64,000 nucleotides of DNA. Origin: Halomonas halophila. GTDB lineage: Bacteria; Pseudomonadota; Gammaproteobacteria; Pseudomonadales; Halomonadaceae. A program made the position numbers and the translations under genes. Every line of letters begins with the position of its first letter. Within the stretch, counting starts at the first letter, position 1. The stretch is taken from contig NZ_CP129121.1 of NCBI RefSeq assembly GCF_030406665.1, forward strand, positions 1,178,001 through 1,242,000. The letters run 5' to 3'. The notes beneath the pieces are model-generated. The model searched no databases, was not told the DNA's origin, and worked only from the letters and a program-made list of their open reading frames with translations. Below are positions 7,845 to 15,549 of the stretch, piece by piece.

Positions 7845-7882
7845 TAACATTCAACGAGGTTTTTAAGCCGCTTTTAGTTAGT

Positions 7883-8958
7883 TGTAGGGTCCCGGATGAT
7901 CAAATGAGCTATAGGAGTTATCCTCTGCTGGCAGCCAGAGAGCTTCTAAAGCAATTCATTCGGGAGCAGGTTCATGGACATCAAGCTGCATAAGCAGGCC
8001 ACCACGACACCGAAGATCCGTGCTGAAATCCAGGCGGCACCGTCCAGCATCACGGATAGCGAGCTGGCCCGCCAGTATGGTGTCTCCCACGCGACCATCC
8101 GCCGCTGGCGGTACCGCAACGATGTCCATGACCGACCGCACACGCGTCACAACCTACTCGCCACCCTCTCGTCTGAGCAGGAGGAGGTGCTGATCGCCGC
8201 TCGTGAATTCCTGCGCCTCGGTCTGGATGATCTGCTCGTCGTGGCACGTGAGTTCCTGAACCCTCGACTGTCCCGCTCAGGCCTACACCGCATGCTCCAG
8301 CGGCGCGAGGTGCCGACACTGGCAGAACTGGCTCGGCAGGACGCTGGCGATGATGGGAAGCCCCGGCACAAGCCCTTCAAGGACTACGAGCCCGGGTACG
8401 TGCATATCGACATCAAGCACCTGCCTCAGATGCCTGATGAGGAGCAGAAGCGCTACCTGTACGTCGCCATCGACCGTGCCACACGCTGGGTCTATCTGGA
8501 GATCAGGCGAAGCCAGTCTGCCAAGGATGCCAAGGCGTTCATGAGGTGCGTCGAGGAGAAAGCTCCCTTCACGATCCAGACGGTACTCACTGACAACGGC
8601 AAGTCGTTCACCGATCGCTTCACACGGGCAGGTGAGCGCAAGCCCAGCGGCCGCCACCCCTTCGACCAGGAGTGCCAGGCCCATGATATCGAACATCGCC
8701 TGATCAAGCCGGGAAGGCCACAGACGAACGGTATGGTGGAGCGGTTCAACGGCCGCATCAGTGACGTGCTGGCGACCCGGCGCTATACCTCAGGCGAGGA
8801 TCTGGAGCAGACGCTCAAACGCTACGCTTGGCTGTACAATCACCACATCCCTCAGAAGGCGCTGCATCATCAATCACCGATTGCAGCGATGAAGGAATGG
8901 CAGGCCAAGCGGCCGGAGTTATTCACCAAGCGGGTAGTCAATCACACGGGACCCGACA
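7883..8958 (+). mobile_element. IS481-family insertion sequence
   Basis: 1076 bp with imperfect terminal inverted repeats, TGTAGGGTCCCGGATGAT at the left and TGTCGGGTCCCGTGTGAT at the right read inwards. It is flanked by a 6-bp direct repeat GTTAGT (7877-7882 and 8959-8964), the target duplication. The ends start with TGT as in IS481 elements. The element is intact and lies between the two IS5-family copies. Confidence 0.82.
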
Positions 8959-8963
8959 GTTAG
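7974..8963 (+). CDS. IS481-family transposase
   Basis: 329 residues. An N-terminal helix-turn-helix (ITDSELARQYGVSHATIRRW) binds the ends. The rve/DDE core follows with Asp in YVHIDIKHLPQ, Asp in VLTDNGKSFTD and Glu in TNGMVERFNGRISD. The C-terminal YNHHIPQKALHHQSP motif is typical of the family. The stop codon TAG lies within the 6-bp target duplication, so the reading frame uses host sequence for its last base pairs. Full length, with no frameshift seen. Confidence 0.93.
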   Translation: MDIKLHKQATTTPKIRAEIQAAPSSITDSELARQYGVSHATIRRWRYRNDVHDRPHTRHNLLATLSSEQEEVLIAAREFLRLGLDDLLVVAREFLNPRLSRSGLHRMLQRREVPTLAELARQDAGDDGKPRHKPFKDYEPGYVHIDIKHLPQMPDEEQKRYLYVAIDRATRWVYLEIRRSQSAKDAKAFMRCVEEKAPFTIQTVLTDNGKSFTDRFTRAGERKPSGRHPFDQECQAHDIEHRLIKPGRPQTNGMVERFNGRISDVLATRRYTSGEDLEQTLKRYAWLYNHHIPQKALHHQSPIAAMKEWQAKRPELFTKRVVNHTGPDS

Positions 8964-8983
8964 TCGAATTAAGAGCCTCTCAC

Positions 8984-9837
8984 CTAGGTTCTGTCTGAAA
9001 AGTCTGCACGCAAACAACGGTCTATGCAGGCCAGGCATACCATCGCCCGGAAGCTGCTGGCCAACTTGTCGTAACGGGTGCAGACCCGGCGTAGCTCTTT
9101 GATCCAACCGAAGCAGCGCTCAATGATGTTTCGCTCCCGATATCGGGGCTTGTCAAAGCCCCTCGGAGCGCCAGGGCGCGGTTTTCGCTTCATCTTGCGC
9201 CGGGCAATGATCGGCTTCATGCGATGCCGGCCGCAGTAGCGGCGAAGCGGGTCGCTATCGTAGCCCTTGTCCGCCACGATGAAGCGGCAACGCTTACGAG
9301 GTCTGCCCTTGGTTCCAGGCAGTTGCACCTCCTCCAGGGTGGGAATGAAGTGCCGCGTATCCGAATCCTGCCCCGGCGACAGCGTGAAGGTCAGCGGCCA
9401 ACCATGACGGTCACAGACCATATGGATCTTGGTCGTCAGGCCGCCGCGACTCCGTCCCAGGGCATGGTCTACGGGCTCTACCTGTCCCCCTTTTTGCCGC
9501 CTCCAGAGGCGGCCCGGGTGGCGCGGATTGATGTCGAATCGATCATCCAGGTGTCCAGATCCATCAGGCCATCCTCTCGCAAGCGAAGTTGGAGGCGCGC
9601 CAGAATGGCCTCGAAGGTGCCATCATCGCGCCACTGACGGAAACGGTCATAAACGGTCTTCCAAGGGCCGTAGCGCTCTGGCAGATCACGCCACTTAGCG
9701 CCCGAGCAGAGGATCCAGAAGATGCCGTTCAACACCTGGCGGTCATCGCGACGGGGACGGCCTGACCTCTGCGGCGGCGAGACGATGTCTTCAATGAGGG
9801 CCCAGCCATTGTCGGAGATCTCGTAGCGTCCTGCCAT
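8984..9837 (-). CDS. IS5-family transposase, two frames joined by -1 frameshift (copy 2)
   Basis: Same protein as the copy at 6930-7783, including both frames and the A5G5 slip site (coding strand 9495-9486). The three DDE residues are present. Its stop codon is TAG here rather than TAA because the last bases come from different flanking DNA. Function and expression are as for copy 1. Confidence 0.88.
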
Positions 9838-9898
9838 GGGTCACCTATGCAGCTGCAGCATGGGACACATTAGCAAATCCGACTTTTCGGACAAAGCC
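8987..9898 (-). mobile_element. IS5-family (IS427-like) insertion sequence, copy 2
   Basis: 912 bp, with the same ends and orientation as copy 1 and flanking TA at 8985-8986 and 9899-9900. Because both copies lie in the same orientation, the 6933-9898 block could move as a composite unit or be lost by recombination. Its right end abuts a methyltransferase gene that lacks its 5' part. Confidence 0.88.
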
Positions 9899-9900
9899 TA

Positions 9901-10484
9901 GCAATGTTCTAGAAGTAGGCGCTGGAACTGGCCATATTTCTAAAGAGCTATCTGAATTAGGGTTTTCTGTTACAGCAATAGAGCCTTCTACCGGAATGTA
10001 TGGGGTCGCAAAAGACGTCTTGTCTTTAACCGATGTTAGATTGTTGAACTGTACTTCATTCGACTTAGAGAAAAGCCAGCTTTATGAGGTTGCTTTCTCC
10101 CATCTTGTTGCACACGTTGTTGATGACCTTAATGAGTTTTTTGAATCAGTCGGGCAGCACCTGAAAGCCAACAGTCATTTTATTTTTTCAATCCCTCACC
10201 CCTGTTTTTATAATGAATATAAGGGGTTTTTCGGAGATGAATATAATTATATGACCCCAATGTCCAAGACCGTGTCATTTGCAATCACCAAAGATTCAAA
10301 AAATAAAATTAGTGGAGTGCCGTACCATCACAGACCGTTATCAGAGTACATCAATAAACTGGTTGAAACTGGTTTCGCTATTGATGGATTTGACGAAACC
10401 TATCCAGAAGAAGACATACAATTAAAATATGGAGCCAAATGGGAGTCACCACGATACTGTGTGTTTATCTGTAGAAAGCTCTAA
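9901..10484 (+). pseudogene. 5'-truncated SAM-dependent methyltransferase in a cassette
   Basis: The open frame starts directly at the IS border and reads NVLEVGAGTGHISKELSELG, which is motif I of class I SAM methyltransferases, then VTAIEPSTGM (motif II). It ends in a normal C-terminus and stop. The 30-50 residues that normally precede motif I are missing, as is any start codon before motif I. The first in-frame ATG (9996) would omit the SAM-binding loop. The missing 5' portion is not found on the other side of the IS block, so an IS-mediated deletion is likely. An attC site overlaps the 3' end. Confidence 0.82.
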
Positions 10485-10550
10485 CAAGCCCATGTTGTCG
10501 GACTGGTTTTCCGCTGCGCTCCAAACCAGCCGCAAATGCGGGGGTTATGT
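10479..10550 (+). other. Integron attC site
   Basis: 72 bp. R'' box CTCTAAC (10479-10485) and R' core GTTATGT (10544-10550), with an inner perfect stem CTGGTTT/AAACCAG around a CCGCTGCGCTCC loop. It overlaps the stop codon of the truncated methyltransferase, as expected for the cassette to which that gene belongs. Confidence 0.82.
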
Positions 10551-10573
10551 GGGCATTCCCATAGAGAATCCAT

Positions 10574-10921
10574 ATGGCATTCAGTGAGTTTGAATCGAAG
10601 AAAATTGAGCGGGCCGCTTCAGAGTTTCTGGAAAATCGGAGGCCGCCAGTCGATATCCGACCCAAGTTAGATATAGACGTTCGGGTGTCTGGCCAAAGCG
10701 TGCAAATTGTCGAGATCCGCCCTCATTTTCGGGAGCCGTCCACAATCATTGAATCACCGGTAGCAAAAGCTACCTACGTGAAGAAAGCGCAGCGCTGGAA
10801 AATCTACTGGATGCGTAGCGATCTGAAGTGGCATTTGTACACGCCAGAACCTGAGTCACGATCTATCGAGGAATTCTTTGCTATCGTGAATGGCGATGAG
10901 AATGGCTGTTTCTTCGGGTAG
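10574..10921 (+). CDS. DUF3024 family protein (cassette gene)
   Basis: 115 residues. The FSEFESKKIERAASEFLENR start and the YVKKAQRWKIYWMRSDLKWH core match what I recall of the DUF3024 family of small proteins, often carried on integron cassettes. The function is not known. No membrane segment or cysteine pair is present. The start follows AGAGAATCCAT, a weak ribosome site, as is common in cassettes. It lies between two attC sites. Confidence 0.75.
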   Translation: MAFSEFESKKIERAASEFLENRRPPVDIRPKLDIDVRVSGQSVQIVEIRPHFREPSTIIESPVAKATYVKKAQRWKIYWMRSDLKWHLYTPEPESRSIEEFFAIVNGDENGCFFG

Positions 10922-10922
10922 C

Positions 10923-11023
10923 ACATAACCAGGCGTTGTAGTTCGCGGCCTGCGGCCGCCGGACGCCCTTTTCATTGCGGCTTCGCCTCCATTACAAGGT
11001 CGCCGCTAAGCTCTGCGTTAACT
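10923..11023 (+). other. Probable longer attC site
   Basis: About 101 bp. R''-like ACATAAC (10923-10929) starts 1 bp after the DUF3024 stop, and R'-like GTTAACT lies at 11017-11023. In between are GC-rich self-pairing blocks (GCGGCCTGCGGCCGC and GCGGCTTCGCC). The outer boxes match imperfectly, so confidence is lower than for the short sites. It is the right-most attC that I can support. Confidence 0.6.
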
Positions 11024-11047
11024 TTATAAATTCTTGAGGAGTTAGAT

Positions 11048-11374
11048 ATGTCTGAGCATTCACCAGAAAATACCGAGCAGCTCGGTGCGATCAATAAAAA
11101 GATCGTGGCCTCAGGGGAAGAGCTCCCGGCGGTGACGCTCAAGGATGGCAGCAGAGTACAGACAGGCACGGTGGCAACGATGCTGCGTAACGTCGCCCTG
11201 TATAATGGCGGCGAGCGCGGCGAAGTGGAGAAAGAGCTGGAAGCTGCCGTGCCGACTCTGGTCAAAGTGGGGCTTTTCGACTTGTTCTCGTTGGATGAAT
11301 GGATTGGCGGGTCAAATCCCGGGCGTAGTTTCGTCGGGCGGTGCGCCCAAAAGTATCTCGCCGAGAAAAGCTGA
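11048..11374 (+). CDS. Conserved hypothetical protein, last probable cassette gene
   Basis: 108 residues, acidic and soluble. The sequence runs LGAINKKIVASGEELPAVTL, then a region with TGTVATMLRNVALYNGGERG. I do not recognise a named family with certainty; it looks like a small single-domain helical protein. GAGGAGTTAGAT precedes the start. It follows an attC site, but no attC is visible after it, so it may be the anchored end of the array or a chromosomal gene. Codon use is closer to the host than in the earlier cassettes. Confidence 0.7.
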   Translation: MSEHSPENTEQLGAINKKIVASGEELPAVTLKDGSRVQTGTVATMLRNVALYNGGERGEVEKELEAAVPTLVKVGLFDLFSLDEWIGGSNPGRSFVGRCAQKYLAEKS

Positions 11375-11536
11375 GTAATCGTGCCAGGCGACCGCCAAGC
11401 GTTGCCGTGCTTGGGGGCAGATGAACGCTGGCGCATCTCACGGGTTTCGTGGTGCCGAGAGCGGGCGGAAGATGCCGTCTCGTTGTTTGGCCTCGCCCCG
11501 TCGGGCAATGTGATGGGGACAAAGCAGGAGGGCGAG

Positions 11537-12088
11537 ATGGAGCAACGAGAAGCGCTGATCATTATCGACATGCAGCGTGGAATGGGGGAGTCCACCGCTG
11601 GCGAGCGCAACAATCCAGAGGCCGAGCGGAATATCCAGGCGCTTCTTTCCGCCTGGCGCCAGAAGGGATGGCCGGTCGTGCACGTTCGTCATATCTCGCG
11701 AACGCCGGGGTCACCGTTCTGGCCGGGCCAGTCCGGGGCCGAATTCCAGCCCGAACTGGCGCCGTTGGCCTCCGAGCATGTCGTCGAGAAGCACGTGCCC
11801 GATGCCTTCATTCACAGTGGCCTCGAGCGGTGGCTGCATGTCCGCGATCTTCGTCGGCTGGTGGTGGTCGGGGTGAGCACCAGCAACTCGGTCGAATCCA
11901 CCGTGCGCACGGCAGGCAACCTCGGGTTCGAGGTGAGCGTGGTCAGCGACGCCACGTTCACCTTCGCCAAGCAAGACCATGCAGGCGTTCCACGGTCGGC
12001 GGAAGAGGTGCATGCCATGTCGCTGGCCAATCTGCATGGCGAATATGCTGAGATCGCGAGTACGTCGGACATGCTCAAGCATTTGTGA
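11537..12088 (+). CDS. Isochorismatase-like hydrolase with Ser in place of the catalytic Cys
   Basis: 183 residues of the isochorismatase/cysteine hydrolase superfamily. The fold motifs ALIIIDMQRGM (Asp11), VVEKHVPDAF (Lys85) and the loop VVVGVSTSNSVESTVRTAG are all present. Ser118 occupies the position of the nucleophilic cysteine of nicotinamidase-type members. Such members may hydrolyse a different bond or be non-hydrolytic. The ATG at 11537 is chosen over an open frame from 11381 because AGGAGGGCGAG lies directly before it and the domain begins there. A bidirectional terminator follows. Confidence 0.82.
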   Translation: MEQREALIIIDMQRGMGESTAGERNNPEAERNIQALLSAWRQKGWPVVHVRHISRTPGSPFWPGQSGAEFQPELAPLASEHVVEKHVPDAFIHSGLERWLHVRDLRRLVVVGVSTSNSVESTVRTAGNLGFEVSVVSDATFTFAKQDHAGVPRSAEEVHAMSLANLHGEYAEIASTSDMLKHL

Positions 12089-12138
12089 TCGAACGCCGAC
12101 GTGCTTCTTGCCCGTGACGGTTGAGCGGTGACACATGC

Positions 12139-12162
12139 GGCCCCGGTTTTGTTACCGGGGCC
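12139..12162. terminator. Bidirectional hairpin terminator
   Basis: Perfect stem GGCCCCGGT/ACCGGGGCC around TTTGTT, between the convergent ends of the isochorismatase-like and dienelactone hydrolase genes. The tail on the plus side (CCTATTCGTT) is only weakly T-rich. Confidence 0.7.
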
Positions 12163-12185
12163 CTATTCGTTGGACGTAACGCGTC

Positions 12186-12929
12186 TTACAGCGTCTCTTC
12201 CAGCAGCGTCAGCAGCCGCTTGTAGTGCAGCTCGTCGGCCTCGGCATGGTAGGAGCCGGTGGCGTCCTTGGCGGTGTAGCCGTGGGGAGCGCCCCGGTAG
12301 AGCTCGGTGGTGAAGTGCACGCCCGCGGCGGCCAGGGCCTCGTCCATGCGGGCGATCTGCTCCGGCGGCAGCAGCTCGTCACGGTCGGCGTGGCCGAAGT
12401 AGACGCGGCCTGCGATGTGGTTCACCACCTTCACCGGACTGTGCGCGTCGTCGGCCTGCGCCAGGTTGGCGGAGTGGAAGCCGGCTGCGGCGGCGATGCG
12501 CTCGGGGTGTTCCGCCGCCATGCGAAGTGCGAAGGCGCCGGTGAGGCAGTAGCCCACCACGGCGACCTTGCCCTCGGCGAATTCCGGCGCGGCGTCGATG
12601 CCCTCGAGCCAGGCGACGAAGTCGCGGGACTGGGCCTCGGGCGTCAGGTGGCCGGCGTATTCGACCAGGGTGGGCCGCACGTCCGGGTCGCGGAACGACT
12701 GGCCCGCCGGCACGATCTCGCCGGCCGCGTCACGGTAGTAGATGTTGGGCATCAGTACGGCGTAGCCGGCGTCGGCGATGCGCTGAGCCTTCTCGTGATA
12801 GCAGGGGCGCAGGGCGCCGATATCGGTAAGCAGCACCACGGCCGGTAGCGGGCCGTCGGCGTTCTCGGGCGTGAAGACATGGGCGTCGATGGTGCCGTCG
12901 GCGGCGGGGATATCGATGGCGCGGGACAT
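12186..12929 (-). CDS. Dienelactone hydrolase family protein
   Basis: Alpha/beta hydrolase, 247 residues. Catalytic elements are visible: GYCLTG with Cys as nucleophile, HADRDELL with the Asp, and GAPHGYT with the His. This is the Cys-Asp-His triad of dienelactone hydrolases rather than the Ser of esterases. The start at 12929 (MSRAIDIPAADG) has CGGAG before it; the open frame extends 21 codons further without domain support. No aromatic-degradation genes are nearby, so the substrate cannot be given. Confidence 0.85.
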   Translation of the reverse strand: MSRAIDIPAADGTIDAHVFTPENADGPLPAVVLLTDIGALRPCYHEKAQRIADAGYAVLMPNIYYRDAAGEIVPAGQSFRDPDVRPTLVEYAGHLTPEAQSRDFVAWLEGIDAAPEFAEGKVAVVGYCLTGAFALRMAAEHPERIAAAAGFHSANLAQADDAHSPVKVVNHIAGRVYFGHADRDELLPPEQIARMDEALAAAGVHFTTELYRGAPHGYTAKDATGSYHAEADELHYKRLLTLLEETL

Positions 12930-13106
12930 GAAGGCTCCGTATGGTGGTTGGAACAGATGATATGTCCTGATAACGGAGACAATCTCTACCACAACGGGCT
13001 GATGCCGCTAAAGCACTTTTGTCGCCATATGAGTTCAGTCGGAGCGAGAGACGGGCGCGGATCCGGCTGATGTCATGGGGTCGCTTATGATCTTTTACGA
13101 GGGACT

Positions 13107-13445
13107 GTGATGACAGAGCAAGAAGCGTTTTACGTGCTGTATCGCTTCAAGGTGACGCCGGGAAAGGAGGAGGCCTTCAAGGAAGGATGGTGTCGCATGA
13201 CCGAGGCCATCCGCGAACAACGAGGAGGGCTGGGCTCCCGCTTGCATTATTCCGAGAGTGGTTGGTGGATGGCCTATGCGAAGTGGCCGAGTCGGCAAGC
13301 CTGGGAGTCGTCCCGAAGGCTCTCCGACTCCCCTGATAGTGAGGCGGCCGAACTCATGGCACAGTCGATTCAGGAGCGATTGTCGCCTATTCCTCTAGCA
13401 CCCGAGATCGATCTCATTGACCGCCGTTCGGAGAACGGCGGCTAG
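13107..13445 (+). CDS. Antibiotic biosynthesis monooxygenase (ABM) domain protein
   Basis: 112 residues with the ABM ferredoxin-like fold: FYVLYRFKVTPGKEEAFKEG at the start, then SGWWMAYAKWPSRQAWESSR. Such domains are usually dimeric and act as small monooxygenases or quinone/heme-related enzymes. GAGGGACTGTG precedes a double ATG. It is a single gene, divergent from the dienelactone hydrolase. Confidence 0.72.
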   Translation: MMTEQEAFYVLYRFKVTPGKEEAFKEGWCRMTEAIREQRGGLGSRLHYSESGWWMAYAKWPSRQAWESSRRLSDSPDSEAAELMAQSIQERLSPIPLAPEIDLIDRRSENGG

Positions 13446-13479
13446 CGATAGATACATTGGGTTGGCGACGAAAGGGTCG

Positions 13480-13800
13480 TTACTGCCCGCCGCCGATGCT
13501 CAGCCGCAGGGCCTGGAGCCCGCCGAGCTCGAGCCGGACCTCTTCGGAGAACAGCGGATGGCCGTGCGCCGTCAGGTCGATGCTGGCGGCCGCGCCGCGG
13601 TAGTGCACGTCGGCGGTGACGTTCGCCTCGGTGCCGAGCGGGGCCAGCAGGTCGAAGCCGACGCCGTCGACGTCCACGGTGGTGAGCCCCATGTCGTCCA
13701 GTGCCTGCGCCACGTCCTGCTTCAGGGCCATGCCGTAGGCGAGGTAGAGCCCGCCGTACGCCAGCCCGGCGATCACGATCAGAGAAAAGAGACGGCCCAT
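13480..13800 (-). CDS. Small membrane-anchored or exported protein of unknown function
   Basis: 106 residues. An N-terminal hydrophobic segment (LFSLIVIAGLAYGGLYLAYG, about 4-23) serves as signal anchor. A beta-rich domain follows (VDVDGVGFDLLAPLGTEANV), reminiscent of LEA-2-like periplasmic modules. No catalytic motif is seen. It lies 26 bp downstream of the gamma-glutamylcyclotransferase-like gene on the same strand and could share its transcript. Confidence 0.6.
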   Translation of the reverse strand: MGRLFSLIVIAGLAYGGLYLAYGMALKQDVAQALDDMGLTTVDVDGVGFDLLAPLGTEANVTADVHYRGAAASIDLTAHGHPLFSEEVRLELGGLQALRLSIGGGQ

Positions 13801-13826
13801 GGCGGGTTCCTTGTGTGAAGTGGGTG

Positions 13827-14228
13827 TCAGATGACGGACTGGCGGGGCTGCCAGCCGCCCTCGCGAATCACGGGGCAGCCCGCGACGTCGCGATTGTAAA
13901 GGTACAGCCAGGCCGGGCCGAAGGCGGTCGCATGCACGACCCGGTCGTAGGTGCCGCTCGCCGGCCGTCGTACACGGTAGTCCTCGAGCACGTCGAGCTC
14001 CTTGAGCCCCGCGGTATCGACGCGGAACACCTCGATCTCCACGCCCATCGAGCGTTCGAGCCGGGCGCCGGGGTAGGGGCCGAGGTCGAAGAGGGTGACG
14101 CCGGTGAGTACGTCCGTGCCCACGAAGTCGGCGCCGTTCAGCCAGTGGTGATTGCGCAGGCCGCGTTTGAGGGTGCCGTAGACGGCGACCAGCGGCGTGC
14201 GCGCGATGGCGATGGCGGGGCTGTGCAT
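13827..14228 (-). CDS. Gamma-glutamylcyclotransferase-like (AIG2/GGCT) protein
   Basis: 133 residues. VAVYGTLKRGLRNHHWL is the YGSL-type substrate loop of the GGCT-like fold. LKELDVLEDYRVRRP supplies the conserved Glu. The family removes gamma-glutamyl groups as 5-oxoproline from glutathione-related or gamma-glutamylamine substrates. The precise substrate here is unknown. It begins 46 bp after the deo-operon terminator on the same strand. Confidence 0.8.
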   Translation of the reverse strand: MHSPAIAIARTPLVAVYGTLKRGLRNHHWLNGADFVGTDVLTGVTLFDLGPYPGARLERSMGVEIEVFRVDTAGLKELDVLEDYRVRRPASGTYDRVVHATAFGPAWLYLYNRDVAGCPVIREGGWQPRQSVI

Positions 14229-14273
14229 AGGGGCGGTCCTTTCCGCGGTCTAGCGGCTCCCCAGTTTACCAAA

Positions 14274-14297
14274 ACGCCCCGCACGATGGCGGGGCGT
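14274..14297 (-). terminator. Rho-independent terminator of the deo operon
   Basis: On the minus strand, ACGCCCCGC and GCGGGGCGT form a perfect stem with a CATCGT loop, followed by TTTGG. It lies 30 bp after the cdd stop, so it ends the nucleoside-catabolism transcript. Confidence 0.75.
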
Positions 14298-14327
14298 CGA
14301 GGGCGAGCGGCAACGGTAGAGCGTGGC

Positions 14328-14747
14328 TCAGTCCATCGCCGAGTCGCGGCCCAGGTTCTCGGGGCCGAAGGAGTCGGGCAGCAGCTGGTCCATGGTGTAG
14401 CGGCGCAGCAGCGTGCCCTGGGCGTCGACCACGCGGATCAGGGTCTCGGGCGTGGCGAACTCCCGGATGCGCTGGCGGCAGTCGCCGCAGGGCGTGCACA
14501 GGTGCTCGCCGGGGCCGATCACGTAGACCTCGCGCAGCTCGCGCTCGCCGGCGCTGGCCATGGTGGCGATGGCCGAGGCCTCGGCGCAGAGGCCCTTGTA
14601 GTGGGCGACCTCGACGTTGGCGCCGACGTAGCGGGTGCCGCTCTCGCTGACGATCAGCGCGCCCACCGGATGGTTCGAGTAGGGCGCGTAGGCGTGGTCG
14701 CGCACGCCGATCAGCGCCTCGACGATATCGGGCTGGACCTCGCTCAT
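14328..14747 (-). CDS. cdd: Cytidine deaminase
   Basis: 139 residues. It deaminates cytidine and deoxycytidine to the uridine forms, feeding the pyrimidine phosphorolysis encoded upstream. The zinc site is visible as CAEASA (Cys ligand and catalytic Glu) and PCGDC (two Cys ligands). The length fits the short homotetrameric class rather than the 294-residue E. coli enzyme. The start overlaps the deoD stop by 4 bp (ATGA), indicating translational coupling. It is the last gene of the tsx-nupC-deoCABD-cdd locus. Confidence 0.92.
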   Translation of the reverse strand: MSEVQPDIVEALIGVRDHAYAPYSNHPVGALIVSESGTRYVGANVEVAHYKGLCAEASAIATMASAGERELREVYVIGPGEHLCTPCGDCRQRIREFATPETLIRVVDAQGTLLRRYTMDQLLPDSFGPENLGRDSAMD

Positions 14748-15478
14748 GCCTGTGCCTCCCGGGCGGCGTCGTCGCGCAGCACGCTCTCCAGGGCGACGGT
14801 CATCATCTCGTCGAAGGTGGTGGCACGCTCGTCGCTGGAGAGCGAGTCGCCGCGCACGATGTGGTCGGACACCGTGCAGATGGTGGCGGCCCGGGCGCCG
14901 AACTCGGCGGCCACGCCGTAGAGGCCGGCGGCCTCCATCTCCACGCCGACGATGCCGTAGCGGCGCATCAGGTCGATCATCTCGGGGCGTGGGTCGTAGA
15001 ACAGGTCCGCGGAGAAGATGTTGCCGACCTTGACCGGCACGCGCTGGGCCGCGGCGGCGTCCACCGCGTGGCGGGTCAGCTCGAAGTCGGCGATGGCGGC
15101 GAAGTCGTTGCCGAGGAAACGGGTGCGGTTGACGCCGGAGTCGGTGCAGGCGCCCTGGCCGATGACCACGTCGCGCACCTTCACGTCGTCGCGCACCGCG
15201 CCGCAGGAGCCGACGCGGATCAGGCTCTTCACGCCGAACTCGGTGATCAGCTCCTTGGCGTAGATCGACACCGAGGGGATGCCCATGCCGTGGCCCATCA
15301 CCGAGATCTCGCGGCCCTTGTAGGTGCCGGTGTAGCCGTACATGTTGCGCACGTCGTTCACCTGGCGGGCGTTCTCGAGGAAGTTCTCGGCGATGTACCT
15401 GGCGCGCAGCGGGTCGCCGGGCATCAGCACGGTATCGGCGAAGTCGCCGCGTTCGGCCTTGATATGCGGGGTGGCCAT
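14744..15478 (-). CDS. deoD: Purine nucleoside phosphorylase, DeoD type
   Basis: 244 residues. It cleaves purine (deoxy)nucleosides with phosphate to base and (deoxy)ribose-1-phosphate. Family marks seen are VLMPGDPLRARYIAENFLEN, the phosphate loop RVGSCGAV, GVEMEAAGLYGVA (nucleoside-binding Glu) and CTVSDHIVRGD (catalytic Asp). The length matches hexameric bacterial DeoD. AAGGAGACCGAAC precedes the ATG at 15478. A 13-bp triple tandem repeat lies in the gap to deoB. Confidence 0.95.
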   Translation of the reverse strand: MATPHIKAERGDFADTVLMPGDPLRARYIAENFLENARQVNDVRNMYGYTGTYKGREISVMGHGMGIPSVSIYAKELITEFGVKSLIRVGSCGAVRDDVKVRDVVIGQGACTDSGVNRTRFLGNDFAAIADFELTRHAVDAAAAQRVPVKVGNIFSADLFYDPRPEMIDLMRRYGIVGVEMEAAGLYGVAAEFGARAATICTVSDHIVRGDSLSSDERATTFDEMMTVALESVLRDDAAREAQA

Positions 15479-15492
15479 GTTCGGTCTCCTTG

Positions 15493-15531
15493 GTCTTTGA
15501 ACCGCGTCTTTGAACCGGGTCTTTGAGCCGG
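15493..15531. repeat. Three tandem 13-bp repeats between deoB and deoD
   Basis: Units GTCTTTGAACCGC, GTCTTTGAACCGG and GTCTTTGAGCCGG follow without spacing, directly upstream of the deoD ribosome site. They differ by one or two bases. Confidence 0.85.
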
Positions 15532-15549
15532 GTCCTGTCGGGCCGGGGC

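Noticed and set aside
9996..10484. The methyltransferase as an intact 162-residue gene starting at ATG 9996
   Set aside because: That start would omit the SAM-binding motif I, which is encoded in the same open frame up to the IS end; a truncated gene is the better reading.
4000..11100. A CRISPR array or phage region in the AT-rich island
   Set aside because: No regularly spaced identical repeats, no cas genes and no phage structural or integrase genes; the repeated elements are attC sites and IS ends.
11375..11536. A further attC site after the 108-residue gene, suggested by GCCAAGCGTTGCC
   Set aside because: No paired R''/R' boxes with an inner stem could be found.
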